DNA from: Tenrec ecaudatus
Lineage: Eukaryota > Chordata > Mammalia > Afrosoricida > Tenrecidae
DNA length: 64,000 bases
NCBI RefSeq assembly: GCF_050624435.1
Contig: NC_134542.1
Location: 112,203,677 to 112,267,676 of the forward strand
Reading direction: 5' to 3'
Shown here: piece by piece, positions 21,740 through 32,648 of the stretch
Layout of the letters: each line of letters opens with the position of its first letter
How positions within the stretch are numbered: position 1 is the first letter of the stretch
Notes under the pieces: model-generated
What the model was told of the DNA's origin: nothing
Database searches by the model: none
Seen by the model: the letters and a program-made list of their open reading frames with translations, nothing else
Made by a program: the position numbers and the translations under genes

Positions 21740-22695
21740 ATAAGAAAGAAGAAAGTGTTCCTCACTTTGTTCTAATAACTTGACATTCTGTGATGCTCAC
21801 CTTCCTGACACCACCACTGAAGACAAAGCAGGTGCATAAGCAAATGTGGTGAAGAAAGCTGATGGTGTCTGGGTATCAAAAGATATCGAGTCTGGAGTCT
21901 TAAAGGCTTGAAGATAAACAAGTGGCCATCGAGCTGAGAAGCAACAAAGCCCACATGGAAGAAGCACACCAGCCTGTGTGATCATGAGGTGTTGTTGATG
22001 TGATCAAGTATCAGGCATTGAAAACCCAGAACAAAAAATTATATCCATGTGAATGAGGGGGAGGGCAGAGTGGGGACCCAAAGAACATCTGTAGACAATT
22101 GGACATCCCTTCACAGAAGGGTCACAAGTAAGAGACTAGACAGTTACAATGCAGTGTAGCACTGATGAAACATACAACCTTCCTCTAGTTCTTTGATGCT
22201 TCCATGCGCCCCCCATTATCATGACCCCAATTCTACATTACAAATCTGGCTAGCCCAGAGCATGTACACTGGTACAGATAAGAGCTCTCAACACAGGAAA
22301 TCCAGGATATATAAACCCCTCAGGACTAATAATGAGAGTGGTGATACCAGAAGGGGAAGGGGATGGGGAAGAGGAAGGTGGGGCCAGGGGGCGGGGGAAT
22401 CCCTGTTTTCAATGATCTGATCAGCATATAGCCCCCTCCCAGATGGACGAACAACAGAAAAGTGGGTGAATGGAGACAGCAGTTGGTCTAAGACATGAAA
22501 AAAAACAGTAATTTATAAATTATCAAGGGTTCATGGGTGGGGAACAGGGGAGCTGATACCAAGGGCTCAAGTAGAAAGAAAATGTTTTAAAAATGATGAT
22601 GGCAACTTATGTACAAATGTGCTTGACACAATGGATGAATGGATGGATTGATTTAAGAGGTATATAAGAGCCCGCAATAAAATGATTTTTTAAAA
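21740..22695 (+). mobile_element. L1 3' end, sense orientation
   Basis: Contains the full tail module: 'ttgtgttctaataac'-like start, 'gcataagcaaatgtggtgaagaaagctgatgg', 'tcttaaaggcttgaagataaac', 'catggaagaagcacaccagcctgtgtgatcatgagg', 'aattctacattacaaatctggctag', and the end 'agcccgcaataaaatgatttttt' with an AATAAA-type signal. Four more sense or antisense copies in the window share this order. Confidence 0.8.
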
Positions 22696-23108
22696 GGGCA
22701 AAAAGTATTCTAAAGTTGATTGTGGTGATGATTGCATAATTCTTACTATGATTAAACTACAGAATGGGATGGTATTTGAATTACCATATATACTCGTGTA
22801 TAAGCCGAGTTTTTCGGCACAAAAAATGTCCTGAAAAACTGGGGTTCGGCTTATACCTGGGTCAGTGGCACCCCAGCGAGGTGTAACATCTAGCTGCCTA
22901 CCACCCCACCCCCCAGGTAACAGGACAAGCGCCCGTTATCTCGCGGGTGATTGCTGTTTCTCCACTGTTCGTTCAAAGTCCCACTGACACTGCAGGGCTT
23001 TGAATGTTTATTTACTCACATCTAACCAATCAGAGCCGTCCTATGACACAGATGACTCCAATTCGCAGGAGCACCCATAGTGATTCACTTACGCCGGCAA
23101 CTGAACTG

Positions 23109-23299
23109 GTAAGGATGTGTCTGTGGCTGTGCTCCATCTCACCCCTCTGGTCTCTGTGTTAATTCACATCCTGCATCACTCGCACGCACAGACTCCCCCC
23201 CCCCTCACCTCATCCCAGCCAACACGTCGTGGGGGGCAAGGAGGGGGGGGCGTTACCATGAAAGTTCTTTTTCAAAGTCTTGTTTTTTTATCCTATTAG
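23109..23299 (+). other. Possible intron in the transposon leader
   Basis: CTG|GTAAGG at 23109 is a good donor, and a T-rich tract ending 'tcctattag' at 23299 is a good acceptor. The transposase start codon ATGG follows two bases later. Splicing would remove 191 bp of GC-rich leader. This is predicted only from sequence. Confidence 0.45.
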
Positions 23300-23301
23300 A
23301 A

Positions 23302-24625
23302 ATGGCTACTCTTGAACCAAAACAAAAACGCTAGTCATATGAGGTTGATTTGAAAATGAAGGTTGTGTCAAGAGCAGAAAAGAGCAATAACAGTATTGCA
23401 AGGAGGGACTTCTGTGTTGACAAAAAGCTAGTGAGGGAGTGGTGGAAAATGAAGGCTGACTTAGAACAGATTACAAAAGCTAAAAAAGCTCATCATGGTT
23501 TAACGTCTTTTTATGGGGCTCTAGAGAGTGAATTTCATAAATGGGTTATGGAGTGTCGTCAAAGTGGTTACTGCATAACACGCATGGGAATCCGCATACA
23601 TGCTTTACAAATGGCTAAGGATGACAAATATAAAGCACCAGGCATTGAAAAATTTGCTGCATCAGCAGGATGGTGTACCCGCTTCATGAGTAGGTTTGGC
23701 CTACTATGTTTGAGACAAAGATTTCCCAGAAATTGCCAAAAAAAATTATGTCATACTGGTCATTTATTATAAAACCAAGAAGGGTTTATAATTATGACCT
23801 AGCAGGTATTGGGAATACGGAAGAAACGTCCATGACTTTCTATCTTCTAAGCAACAGAACTGTGGCAAGTTTAGGAGAAAAAAGTTTTTTTCTCAAAACC
23901 ACAAGAAATGAAAAAAAACAATACTTTACAGTTGTTCTATCATGTTTAGCTAATGGAACTAAGCTGCACCCTGTCATTATTTTTCAAAGAAAGACCTTAC
24001 CTAAAAAGATCAATTTCCCACCAAGAATTACTGTGCGTGCACATGTTAAAGGCTGGATGGATGAAGATGGAACAAAAAAATGGCTGGAAGAAATTAGAAC
24101 CGGTGACCAGGAGCAGCAGCCTTAAAGAAAAAGCCATCGTTAATTGTTTGGGATATGTTTAGAACCCACCTATCGGATGACATAAAAAATTTGGCAAAAT
24201 CTAGTAAAGTTACTTTAGCCGTTATTCCAGGTGGGCTTACATCTGTACTGCAGCCTCTGGATGTATCTTTGAATAAACCTTTTAAAGACCATGTGCGAAG
24301 GATGTGGCATGAACGGATGTCATCTGGTCAAGCCCGACTAACAAAAGGAGGAAATCTCATGAAGCCTGACATAGAGTTAATAGCAAAGTAGGTTCGAGAT
24401 GCATGGGAAGACATTCCAGAAGACATGGTGCGACGTGCCTTCCAGAAATGGAGTATTAGTAATGCTATGGGTGGCAATGGAGACTGCGCTTTGTATGAAA
24501 ATGACAGCAGTGATGGTGATGACGGCGATCTCAGTGAGGACAGAGTCTATGATGACCTCACACCAGCTGAAGCTCTGAATTGGGATATGGATGATGATGA
24601 GGAATCCAGTTTTGAAGGATTTTAA
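23302..24625 (+). pseudogene. Pogo-type transposase (CENP-B-like HTH + DDE), broken
   Basis: From the ATG at 23302 the frame gives MATLEPKQKR, then a TAG at 23332. It continues with a CENP-B-type DNA-binding half (REWWKMKADLEQ, LESEFHKWVMECRQSGYC, AASAGWCTRFMSRFGL). The frame shifts near 23700-23720, and the DDE half follows: YNYDLAGIGNTEETSMTFYL, then AHVKGWMDEDGTKKWLEE. A TGA near 24109 in an R-rich site looks like CpG decay. After it come VWDMFRTHL (second Asp) and VIPGGLTSVLQPLDVSLNKP (third Asp). A TAG at 24389 precedes the acidic end DDDEESSFEGF. The first catalytic Asp of 'NMDET' is Glu here (NTEET). So the domains are complete but the protein cannot be made. Confidence 0.88.
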
Positions 24626-25048
24626 CTCTTTACATTTCATCTTGGTTGCTGATTGAGTTCAGGGAATAGTACTCTTAAGGTATCATTGTTGATACCTTAT
24701 TGTGTTTGTTGAACCTATTTTCCACTTACTGTGCTGCTTTACTAATGCTAAATGACTTGTCCTTTTATTTATGTTTTTATTTTAAATAAATATTTAAATA
24801 CATTACCCCACTGATGTCTCAATTTTCAGTAATTTTATTTTCTTTTATTTTGATTATTGAAACTCACCAATAGCTTCTGCATTTTCCACCCTAGGCTTAT
24901 ACTTGAGTCAATCAGTTTTTCTGGTTTCCCAGGTGATAAGTAGGTACCTCGGTTTATACTCAGGTCAGCTTATATTCAAGTATATACGGTATATGCCAGT
25001 AAAATTATTCTTAGAAAAGAATACAGTTCCAAGAGAATTGACTAATGT

Positions 25049-25895
25049 ATGAGGGGTAATCCCCCAAAACCAGAATAGGCTCCAATGGGCAGAGCTTTCG
25101 TAGCATGCATTTTTCCCTGCTAGGCAGGCATCTAGCAACTATAGCCTGGGAAGTTTCTCTCTGGTAATTGAATTTTTTCATGAAAGCAGTTTCCCTCGTA
25201 CCTAGTTGTTTGGGATGGCCCCTTAAATAGAACAGGGTGCGACTGTGAAATTTTGTTTCCTGCTCAGGAAAAATGCCACAGAAACTGTTGTGATGTTGAA
25301 CACAGCTTACAAGGACAGCTCTATGGAAAAACTCAAGTGTATGAATGGTTTTCTCATTTCAAAAAAGGTGAAATGTTGATTGATGACAAACCTCATTCTG
25401 GACTTTCATCAACTGCCTAAACGGATGAAAATGTCGACTTGTAGTACATTTGGAATTCGTTCCACCAGGCCACTCTGTTAATCACACTTTCTATTTAGAA
25501 ATTCTGGAAAAAATTACGTAATAGTGTGCAACAAAACAGTCATGGTGTATGGTAGATGGGGGACTGGTTTTGCCACCTACTCATGCAGCCAGCTCAGTGT
25601 GCCAATTTTTGGCAAAATTCAGCATGCCTCTCTTGCCCCACACACCTTACTCACCTGACATCACTCTGTGCGACTTGTTTTTGTTTCCATGAATGAAGAG
25701 GGATATGAAAGGACAGTGCTTTGACAACTTAAAAGAGGTGAAGGAAAAAACAAGGGAGGTGCTGTCAGCTATCCAAACAGATTAGTTTAAAAAATGTTTC
25801 CAAGAATGGAATTGCAGATTTGACAAATGTGTAAGTGTAATGGAGAGTACTTTGAAGGTGATAAGGTTGTTTTGTTAAAAAAATTTTTAATATAG
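25049..25895 (+). mobile_element. Mariner transposon, internally deleted
   Basis: The start and end are mapped only roughly. On the + strand the transposase start region ('aaaatgccacagaaactgttgtgatgttgaacacagc') and its N-terminal HTH end near 25420. The C-terminal part, including MPLLPHTPYSPD and FLFP, then MKGQCFDNLKEVKEKTREVL, resumes by 25480-25610. The middle of the DDD domain is missing. Stops and frame breaks occur throughout. This is an irritans-like mariner; the exact subfamily is not assigned. Confidence 0.75.
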
Positions 25896-26095
25896 CTTTT
25901 GTAAAAAATCTGATTTTGTATATACTCCTTGTGTATACATATGTAACAACCATCATAATCACAGTCTAACAGTCCCAAAATCACAAGCAAATGTTTCTCA
26001 GTCTCTATTTTTTTATGTGCAGTTTGTCTATAGGTCATAACACCTAAGTACAATTCACATCTGACATCATATAGTAAAATATTTGTCTTAGTATA

Positions 26096-26600
26096 CAGGC
26101 ATATATCATTTATGGAACTTCACTTTATTCTGCTTACAGGAGGGCGGGTGGCTTAGTGGTTGAGCATTGAGCTGCTGCGAACTAAGAGGTCTGCAGTTTG
26201 AAACCACCAGCAGCCCCGCAGGAAAAAGACTGGCTTTCTACTCCCTAAACAGTTACATTCCAGGAAAACCACAAGGGTTACTATGAGTTAGTGTTAACTC
26301 GATGGCAGTGAGTTATTGTGCTTAGCAGATGCACCTTTTTTTAAACAAATTGAATAGTGATAACCACGTGTTGAACAAATCCATTAACATCATTTTTCCA
26401 AAGGCTTATGCTTATCTCTGTGTTATATTTTAAAATTCACACAATATTTTCATGTTTTTATATTGGACGCTTGATAGGCAGCAGGGCAGTGTAAATATAC
26501 CCTATATGCACTTGGAAACCAAAAATATGTGTGACTTGTTTTATTGGAATTTATTTCAGTGGTCTACAACCAAACCCCAAAAATCTCCAAGGTTTGCCTG
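26096..26600 (+). mobile_element. Tigger1-type nonautonomous element with a SINE inside
   Basis: Starts CAGGCATATATCATTTATGG and ends CTCCAAGGTTTGCCTG, inverted versions of each other, with TA at 26094-26095 and 26601-26602. 'tgcacttggaaaccaaaaatatgtgtgacttg' matches the 3' part of Tigger1. The SINE at 26137-26316 interrupts it. Confidence 0.8.
26137..26316 (+). repeat. Type A AfroSINE inside Tigger
   Basis: 'ggagggcgggtggcttagtggttgagc', 'ggtctgcagtttgaaaccacc', 'tactatgagttagtgttaactcgatggcagtg'. Flanked by 'ttctgctta' and 'ttgtgctta', a probable target duplication. Confidence 0.8.
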
Positions 26601-26773
26601 TACAGTATACCTTTCTGTGCATTAAAAAGAAAAAAATACGCCTTCCATATACAGAAGAACATCTTTAATATAATGATACAGTAATAATGATAATAACATT
26701 ACAATAACATTATAAAGTAGTGCTTATTTATAATGACAAACCATTGTATATATTTGAATGTTTAATATATAGT

Positions 26774-26948
26774 CATCCCTAGATATCCACGGAGGAACGG
26801 TTCCAGAATCATCCACCCACCTGCTGCCCATGAATACAAAACTCTGAGCCCTTTATATAAAACGATGTTGTGTTTGAATACTACCTATCCAACTATTCCA
26901 ATATACTTTCAAGATCTAACACACTGTAAATAGCAGTTTACACTATAG
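26774..26948. mobile_element. Small DNA-transposon relic (Tigger-class)
   Basis: 'gtcatccctagatatccacggagg' with 'ccctttatataaaa' and 'cactgtaaatagcagttta' follows a family that I know in mammals with the ends CAGTCCTCCCTCGGTATCC. The family name is not certain. Confidence 0.45.
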
Positions 26949-26977
26949 GTAAGAACTTGTAACCCAGAGACAGCCTA

Positions 26978-27314
26978 CCGTATGCACTCGTGTGTGTATG
27001 AGGTTTTTTTTTTGTTTTTTATTTTATTTTTTTAACAATTTATTGGGGCTCATACAATTCTTTTCACAGTTCATACATATACATACATCAATTGTATAAA
27101 GCACATCTGACAGTCTTTGCCCTAATCATTTTTTTTCTCTTTTCTTCTTTTACATTTTATTAGGGACTCAAACAACTCTTACCACAATCCATACATATAC
27201 ATACATCAATTGTATAAAGCACATGAGGTTTTTAAGCACATTTTTAAGGCAGTTTTGTGGTAAAATTGGGTGCCTTGGCTGTATTTGGGTCGGCTTATAC
27301 TCGAGTATATATGG
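26978..27314. mobile_element. Pogo-end MITE, split by a dimeric L1 tail
   Basis: Starts CCGTATGCACTCGTGTG after TA (26976-26977) and ends 'ggcttatactcgagtatatatgg'. Internal 'ttttgtggtaaaattgggtgcc' matches the MITE at 7175-7288. An L1-derived insert (about 27008-27223) splits it and repeats 'atgaggttttt' on both sides. Confidence 0.75.
27008..27223 (-). mobile_element. Short dimeric L1 tail
   Basis: A poly-T start followed by 'caatttattggggctcatacaattc', then a second unit 'acattttattagggactcaaac'. Both units share 'catacatatacatacatcaattgtataaagcacat'. The insert is bounded by repeated 'atgaggttttt', so it arrived as one piece. Confidence 0.75.
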
Positions 27315-27384
27315 TCCATAGAATATACAGAATTTAGTACTTCAAATAGTCCCTCTTTAGTCAATACCACTTCTCTCTCCAAGA

Positions 27385-28215
27385 CTCTAGATAACCACTG
27401 ATCTTCTTATAGATTTGCTTTGCCTCTTTCAGAATCACATGTAGATATTATATGGTATATATTCTTTCATACCTGGAATTTTTGAGATTCGGGTGTGCAT
27501 TGCAAGCAATATTTAGTCTTTTTATTTGTTATTGCTAAGTAGTAGTCTCTTTTATAAAATATACATCTATATATCTCTCTATGGGCAATTACTTGTTTAT
27601 CAATTTTATTGTCAATTTTATTATGTTTTCCACTTGATTATCATTTTATTCATTACTGACATAATATTGATTATTCATTACTTATATCATATTTAGCCAT
27701 TTGAGTTCTTTTCAACTTGGACTATTATTAACAAGGCTATATGAACATATACTTAAAAATTATTTATTAGACATACATTCTCTTTACTTCAGTAAATACC
27801 TAGAAGAACTACTGAGTCTTACGGGATGTATTTGCTTAATTTTATAAGAAACTATCAGTCTGCCTTCCAGATTTGTATTTAACATTGCCTCCCACAATGT
27901 ACAAGTTTTCATTATTTCACATGCCATTGCTGTGTGTGATATTGTTAGAAAACAATAGTTAGTGGGCATGCGATGGTATCTCACTTCTGGTCATTTTCAT
28001 TTACCAAATGAGTTATCAATTTCTTGATAACTTTTTTGATGATTATGTGGAATTTCTTATAATGAGCTTATTGACTATTTGTAGCTCCTTTTGATCAATG
28101 TAACCATCTTTTGCTCAACTGTTTGCCTATTTTAAGTTGGGTTGTGTTCAGACTGAGTTGTATGATCTCTTATTATAACCTAGTTTTAAACCTTTTGAGA
28201 GATAACTATATTTGT
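27385..28215 (-). mobile_element. L1 3' region, old
   Basis: 'ggtatctcacttctggtcattttcatttacc', 'gataacttttttgatgatt' and 'ttgctcaactgtttgcctattttaagttggg' match the antisense of the widely conserved L1 ORF2/3' region. Heavily diverged. Confidence 0.6.
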
Positions 28216-28269
28216 GAATATATCTTTTTTCTGTGTTTGGTTTGTCTTTCATACTCTTAGAAATAGTTT

Positions 28270-28790
28270 TGAAAGAGTTGTTGTTATTGTTAGGTGACAT
28301 AAAGTCAGCTCCAACCCACAGCGACCGAATACACAACAGAACAAAGCAACACAACCCTGTGCATCCTCATGATTGCTCCTATGCCTTTCGGCCCGTTGAT
28401 GCAGTCACTGGGTCAGTCCACCTCCTGGGGCCTCCTCTTTTGCACTGCCATTCCACTTGACCAAACATGATGTCCTGATGCAGAGACTGGTCTCTCCTGA
28501 CAATATGTCCAAAGTATACAAGAAGCAGTCTTGACCTCCTTGCCTCTAAGGAGCGCTCTGGCCTTACTTCATCCCGCACATGTCAGTTTGTCCTGTTAGC
28601 AGCCATGATGCTCTCAGTGTGCTTCTCCAGCACCACAGTTCAAATGCATCAATCAGTTCTTCGGAGTGCTTCCTTACTCTCTGTCCAAATTTCACATGCA
28701 TGTAATGCGGTGAAAAGCACCATGGCTCGGGCCAGGACCATCTTAGTCCTCAAAGTAACCTCCTTCCTCTTCAAAGCTCTGTTAATTCTG
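28270..28790 (-). mobile_element. RTE LINE 3' part
   Basis: Starts with the SINE-like tail ('ggtgacataaagtcagctccaacccacagcgacc') and runs into RTE sequence: 'gatgtcctgatgcagagactggtc', 'tgtccaaagtatacaagaag', 'ttcacatgcatgtaatgcgg', 'gcaccatggctcgggccagg'. It is inserted between two L1 pieces. Confidence 0.8.
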
Positions 28791-28861
28791 ATGACGTACA
28801 ATTTTATCCATTTTTTTCCTTTTTATGTTCCTACGTTTGCATATCCTATCCAATAAATTTC

Positions 28862-29570
28862 TGTGTAACCCACTGCCTTGAAGATTACTTCTAGTTTGTT
28901 TCTGTCGTTTAGAAATCTTCTCATTCAGATTTTGAGTGTAGGTTTGGAGTTAGAGCTGATCATTGTGTATTATGGAAGGTTTTCCAGATGTCTGGGTGAC
29001 ATGGTCAAAAGACTGCCTTTCTCCTTTGTTGACGTCAGCACTTTTGTCCAAATAAATTGACCAACAATGGGTGGGTTTATTTTTGCACTGTTGATTCTGT
29101 CTTATTGATCTATCTCCCTTTCCACAAACCAATATCTTTGTGCTTTGTTTTTCCCTCAGGATAAATCCCTAGACGTGGGTTATTGAGGTTACTGGTATCA
29201 CAATTTTTATGCCGAAAATTTGTCTAGAAAATTGTATCCACTTATTCTTCCAAGTACTTCATTGCCTCCAACTTTGGGTGTTTTTTAAAATATATATATG
29301 TACACACACACAGCAATTTTATGTTTGGAAAATACTGTGTTGTTACTTTTAAATTAACATATTCTGCCTAACATTATAATTCATTGGTTGTGAATTATGT
29401 CTTTTCTTGTGCATTCTGTGTTTTTACCTTTTACATAGGATTCCATTGAGCCTTTTAACTCTTGCTCTTTTTCAAAGTCTCTTTATATGATAAGGATATG
29501 TCTCTGCGATGTTTGTTCCATCCAAACGGTTTATCAGTTGGATTGCTTACCTCTAACTTCATTTCTCAGG
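28862..29570 (-). mobile_element. L1 ORF2 3' fragment, old
   Basis: 'tttgtccaaataaattgaccaacaatgggtgggtttattttt' and 'gttgattctgtcttattgatctatctccc' follow the conserved L1 ORF2 C-terminal region in antisense. Confidence 0.65.
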
Positions 29571-29784
29571 CTTCTGATGTCAAGATAAGCTTAATCTTTT
29601 TTTTTATTTCTGAATAGATGTGATGTTTCATGTTCCAAAAAAATCCTCTTCAGGTTTTTGTATATAATTAGGTGAAACGCATGCTGTCGTTTGGATAGAA
29701 GTAATTATTTTTACACTATAAATTATTCCCAGTGAAGGTATATATGGCATCGCCGTTGAGTACAGACTTTCTACTTCACTTCGT

Positions 29785-29960
29785 AGAGCAACAGACATTT
29801 ACTGGTCGAATGGACCTTCTGGCAGGCACGGTGCTGGGCCTGGGAGTAAAACAGAGTAAGGAAATACCCTTTTCTTTAAGGAGCTCACTCTCATGAAAGA
29901 GAACAAACCAGATCAAGTGATACTATAGGAGTATAACAGGTAGGGGCTCAAAGGAGTGAC
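29785..29960 (+). repeat. L2-like fragment
   Basis: 'acagacatttactggtcgaatggacc', 'ggcacggtgctgggcctggg', 'aaggagctcactctcatgaaag' follow a module of mammalian L2. Another diverged copy lies at 30950-31045. Confidence 0.45.
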
Positions 29961-30109
29961 CAGGTCCACAATATCTAGGGACACTATACGGATGCTGCTG
30001 GGGGTTATGTTGAAGCTAGTGTTACAGTAAAAATCACCCGTGACATGTGGATGCAAGTCTTACGTTGGTCATCAACCCCGTACTCTGCTGCTCCCTTTAT
30101 TACTGCTTG

Positions 30110-30293
30110 TTTGCTGTTGAGTCACCTCCAACACATGGCAGCCCCCCGTGTGTCCCAGGAGAACTGGGCGCCAGAACAGTTTCAAAAGTAGACCACCGGG
30201 CCTGTTTTCTAAGGCAGGTCTGGGTGGACTCAAACTGCTAGCCCTTCTGTTAATAGCCAAAAATGTGTACCCTTGCCACCACCCAAGGGCTCC
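30110..30293 (-). repeat. Type B AfroSINE
   Basis: 'gttgagtcacctccaacacatggcagccccccgtgtgtcc', 'gtagaccaccgggcc', 'gtctgggtggactcaaactgc' and 'accacccaagggctcc' give the whole inverted unit. Confidence 0.75.
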
Positions 30294-31539
30294 TTTTCAT
30301 TCACTACGCTTATCATAACAATTGGTATACATATGAATCATAAATAGTTATGCAAAAGCTTACTTTAGAGAACTAACCGTGTCTACTGCTTTGGAGTGAG
30401 GAAAGCCTGCCCTTAGTAATAGGGAGTTATTTGAAGGCTTTAAATAGAGAGATGTTCACCATTTGCAGTTTAGCAAAACTCGTGGGTCAGACACGGTATG
30501 GACGAGTATTACATGAAATCTTTGCAGTATGATGTGTGCCTCCCCTCGTGGTTCTGGGTTTTCTGCAAAGGGTAGGAGAGCCTTGTTTGACCTATCCCGC
30601 CTCTTTAGGGTCAGGTGTGGATAGAAGGTCATTAATGGGAGGAGAGGGGAGTGGAGATCCCTGAGAGATTTCCAGGGACACAACAGTGACTTTGATTTTA
30701 ATCTCATTTGCAAATAATTGAAGGCTCGAAGAAAGAAGCCACCCCCCATCCTCACCAAGTATCTGATCACTGAAAGGCACTCCCACTAGGTGTAGAAAGC
30801 TGACCCAGTGACAGCAAAGTGGAAAAGTTCATGAGCTATCAGGCTGGTAGGAATTACATAAGGAAGTGATACAGTCAGTTGAGTTATTATAATAAGGTGC
30901 AATTTCAGTTTTAGGGGGGGTAGTACCCCCTTATACTATGTAGTGGACACGAAGTTAAATACTTGAGACCTAAAGTTGAATAAGTTCTTGTAGCTTACCC
31001 TCAAGGAGTTCACAAAACAAAGAGATGTTAATGATAAACAGCGTGGCGGGTGTGAGGTTCCATACATGTGCAGTTTACTGTGGGCGCGAATGGAGAGACA
31101 CGTGATTCAGAATCTAGACTTGTTAAGTCACTGTCCAGTATTCCCATAGTATGTCATGTGAGGGTACAAGATTATAAGAGGCATAATTGAGCCAGGAAAA
31201 TAAGATATCCACTTGTGCATGTGATCGTTAAAATCAAATGGTAGCATATGCTAATTGCCAAATTAACAGGACCTGAAGTTGGAGAGCTCAGGTAGATCTG
31301 GTGGTAAAATACAAAGCCACACATGTTTCTCTCTCTCCCAAGCCCTGTCCCTCATTAAAACCCCGCCTGAATACACATAGAAGCAGAATTGTCTGTTGTT
31401 TATCACTCTGCGTGTGATTGTTCTCTTTCTTACAACTTTCCTGTTAATGTGACAACTTTCCCAGGGTAAGACCCAGATGAGTGTTTTCTCTCCCAGACCA
31501 CGTCCTTCATATGAAGTTCTTCTCTTTTGAACGTGTCTG

Positions 31540-31740
31540 AGCTTTGGGGACTAGTGGGCACGAGCTGGGCTACCCACCACAATGGCAGCAGTTCAGAAGC
31601 ACCAGCCACTCTGTGGGAGAGACAGAGCTTTCTGCTGTAAAGTTACAGTCTAGGCAGCCCACAGCAGCAGGTCGGCCTACCTACCTGCCAGATAGGGGCG
31701 CTATGGGTCGGAGCTGACTCAGTGGCAGTGAGTTTGGTTT
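31540..31740 (+). repeat. Type A AfroSINE, diverged
   Basis: 'ggggactagtgggcacgagctggg', 'ggcagcagttcagaagcacc', and 'ggcgctatgggtcggagctgactcagtggcagtgag' give head, B-box area and tail. Confidence 0.75.
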
Positions 31741-31981
31741 TTCAGGAGAACACGTGCTGAGTCATTGATTTTTCTTGACAACGAAAAGACTGGTTCTATC
31801 TCTGAGATCGTCCAAACGAATGTCCTGTTTGATTTTTCACAACTTGCACTGAATAATAATACCACCAGGCCTCTCTTATTTTTCGGTGGGGTGACGGGAG
31901 GGGTTTAATATTAGCACCTTACCACAGGGAGTCTTTTACATTTACACCCAATCTATTCCTAATTTGTTAAAGAACCTTCTT

Positions 31982-32634
31982 TTTTAAAATAAATAAATCA
32001 TTTTGTTCGGGGCTCCTACAGCTCTTATCACAATCCATACATCATTTGCATCAAGCACATTTGTACACAGGTTGCCACCATCATTTCCAAACTTTTTTTT
32101 CTACTTGAGCCCTTTGTATCAGGTTGTCTTTTATTTTTTTAATCATTTTATTGGAGGCTTCTACAACTCTTATCACAATCCATACATCCATCCATTGTGT
32201 CAAGCACATTTGTACGTTTGTTGCCATCAGCTCCTCATATTCCCCCCTCCCTCCCCATCCCACCCCCCTCATGAACCCTTGATAATTTATAAGTTATTAT
32301 TATTTTGTCATGTCTCACACTGTCGGAAGTCTCCCTTTACCCTCTTTTCTGTTGTCCATCCCCCAGGGAGGGGTTATGTGTAGGTCCTTGTGATCAGTTG
32401 CCCCTTTCTACTCTACTTTCCCTCCACCCTCCCAGTATCACTACTCTCACCACTGGCCCTGAGTGGTTCATCTGTCCTCGATTCCCTGTGTTTCCAGTTC
32501 CTATCTGTACCTGTGTACATCCTCTGGTCTACTGGATTTGTAAGGTAGATTTGGGATCACGGTAGTGGGGGGAGGAAGCATTTAAGAACTAGAGGAAAGT
32601 TGTATGTTTCATTGTTGCTACAGTGCACCCTGAC
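31982..32634 (-). mobile_element. 5'-truncated L1 with doubled 3' end
   Basis: A perfect 14-base duplication, TAAAGAACCTTCTT, brackets it at 31968-31981 and 32635-32648. The + strand starts with an A/T tail and one L1 3' end ('cattttgttcggggctcctacagctc'), then a second ('cattttattggaggcttctacaactc') near 32145. It then runs into the normal upstream L1 3' region ('gttgtccatcccccagggagggg', 'ggtagatttgggatcacgg'). No coding part remains. Confidence 0.88.
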
Positions 32635-32648
32635 TAAAGAACCTTCTT

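Larger units (their letters stand above)
22784..24989 (+). mobile_element. Pogo/Tigger-like DNA transposon, 2.2 kb, near complete
   Basis: Flanked by TA (22782-22783 and 24990-24991), the target of the Tc1/mariner-pogo class. The first 25 bases and the inverted last 25 bases agree at 20 positions (CCATATATACTC... and CCGTATATACTT...). Inside lie a GC-rich leader with a CCAAT motif (near 23029), a possible 5' intron, one transposase gene in pieces and an AATAAA signal at 24785-24790. Copies of a CTTATACT(C/T)-type motif repeat near both ends. Two short MITEs in the window share its ends. It is broken by at least two in-frame stops, a frame change and a further stop. Confidence 0.88.
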
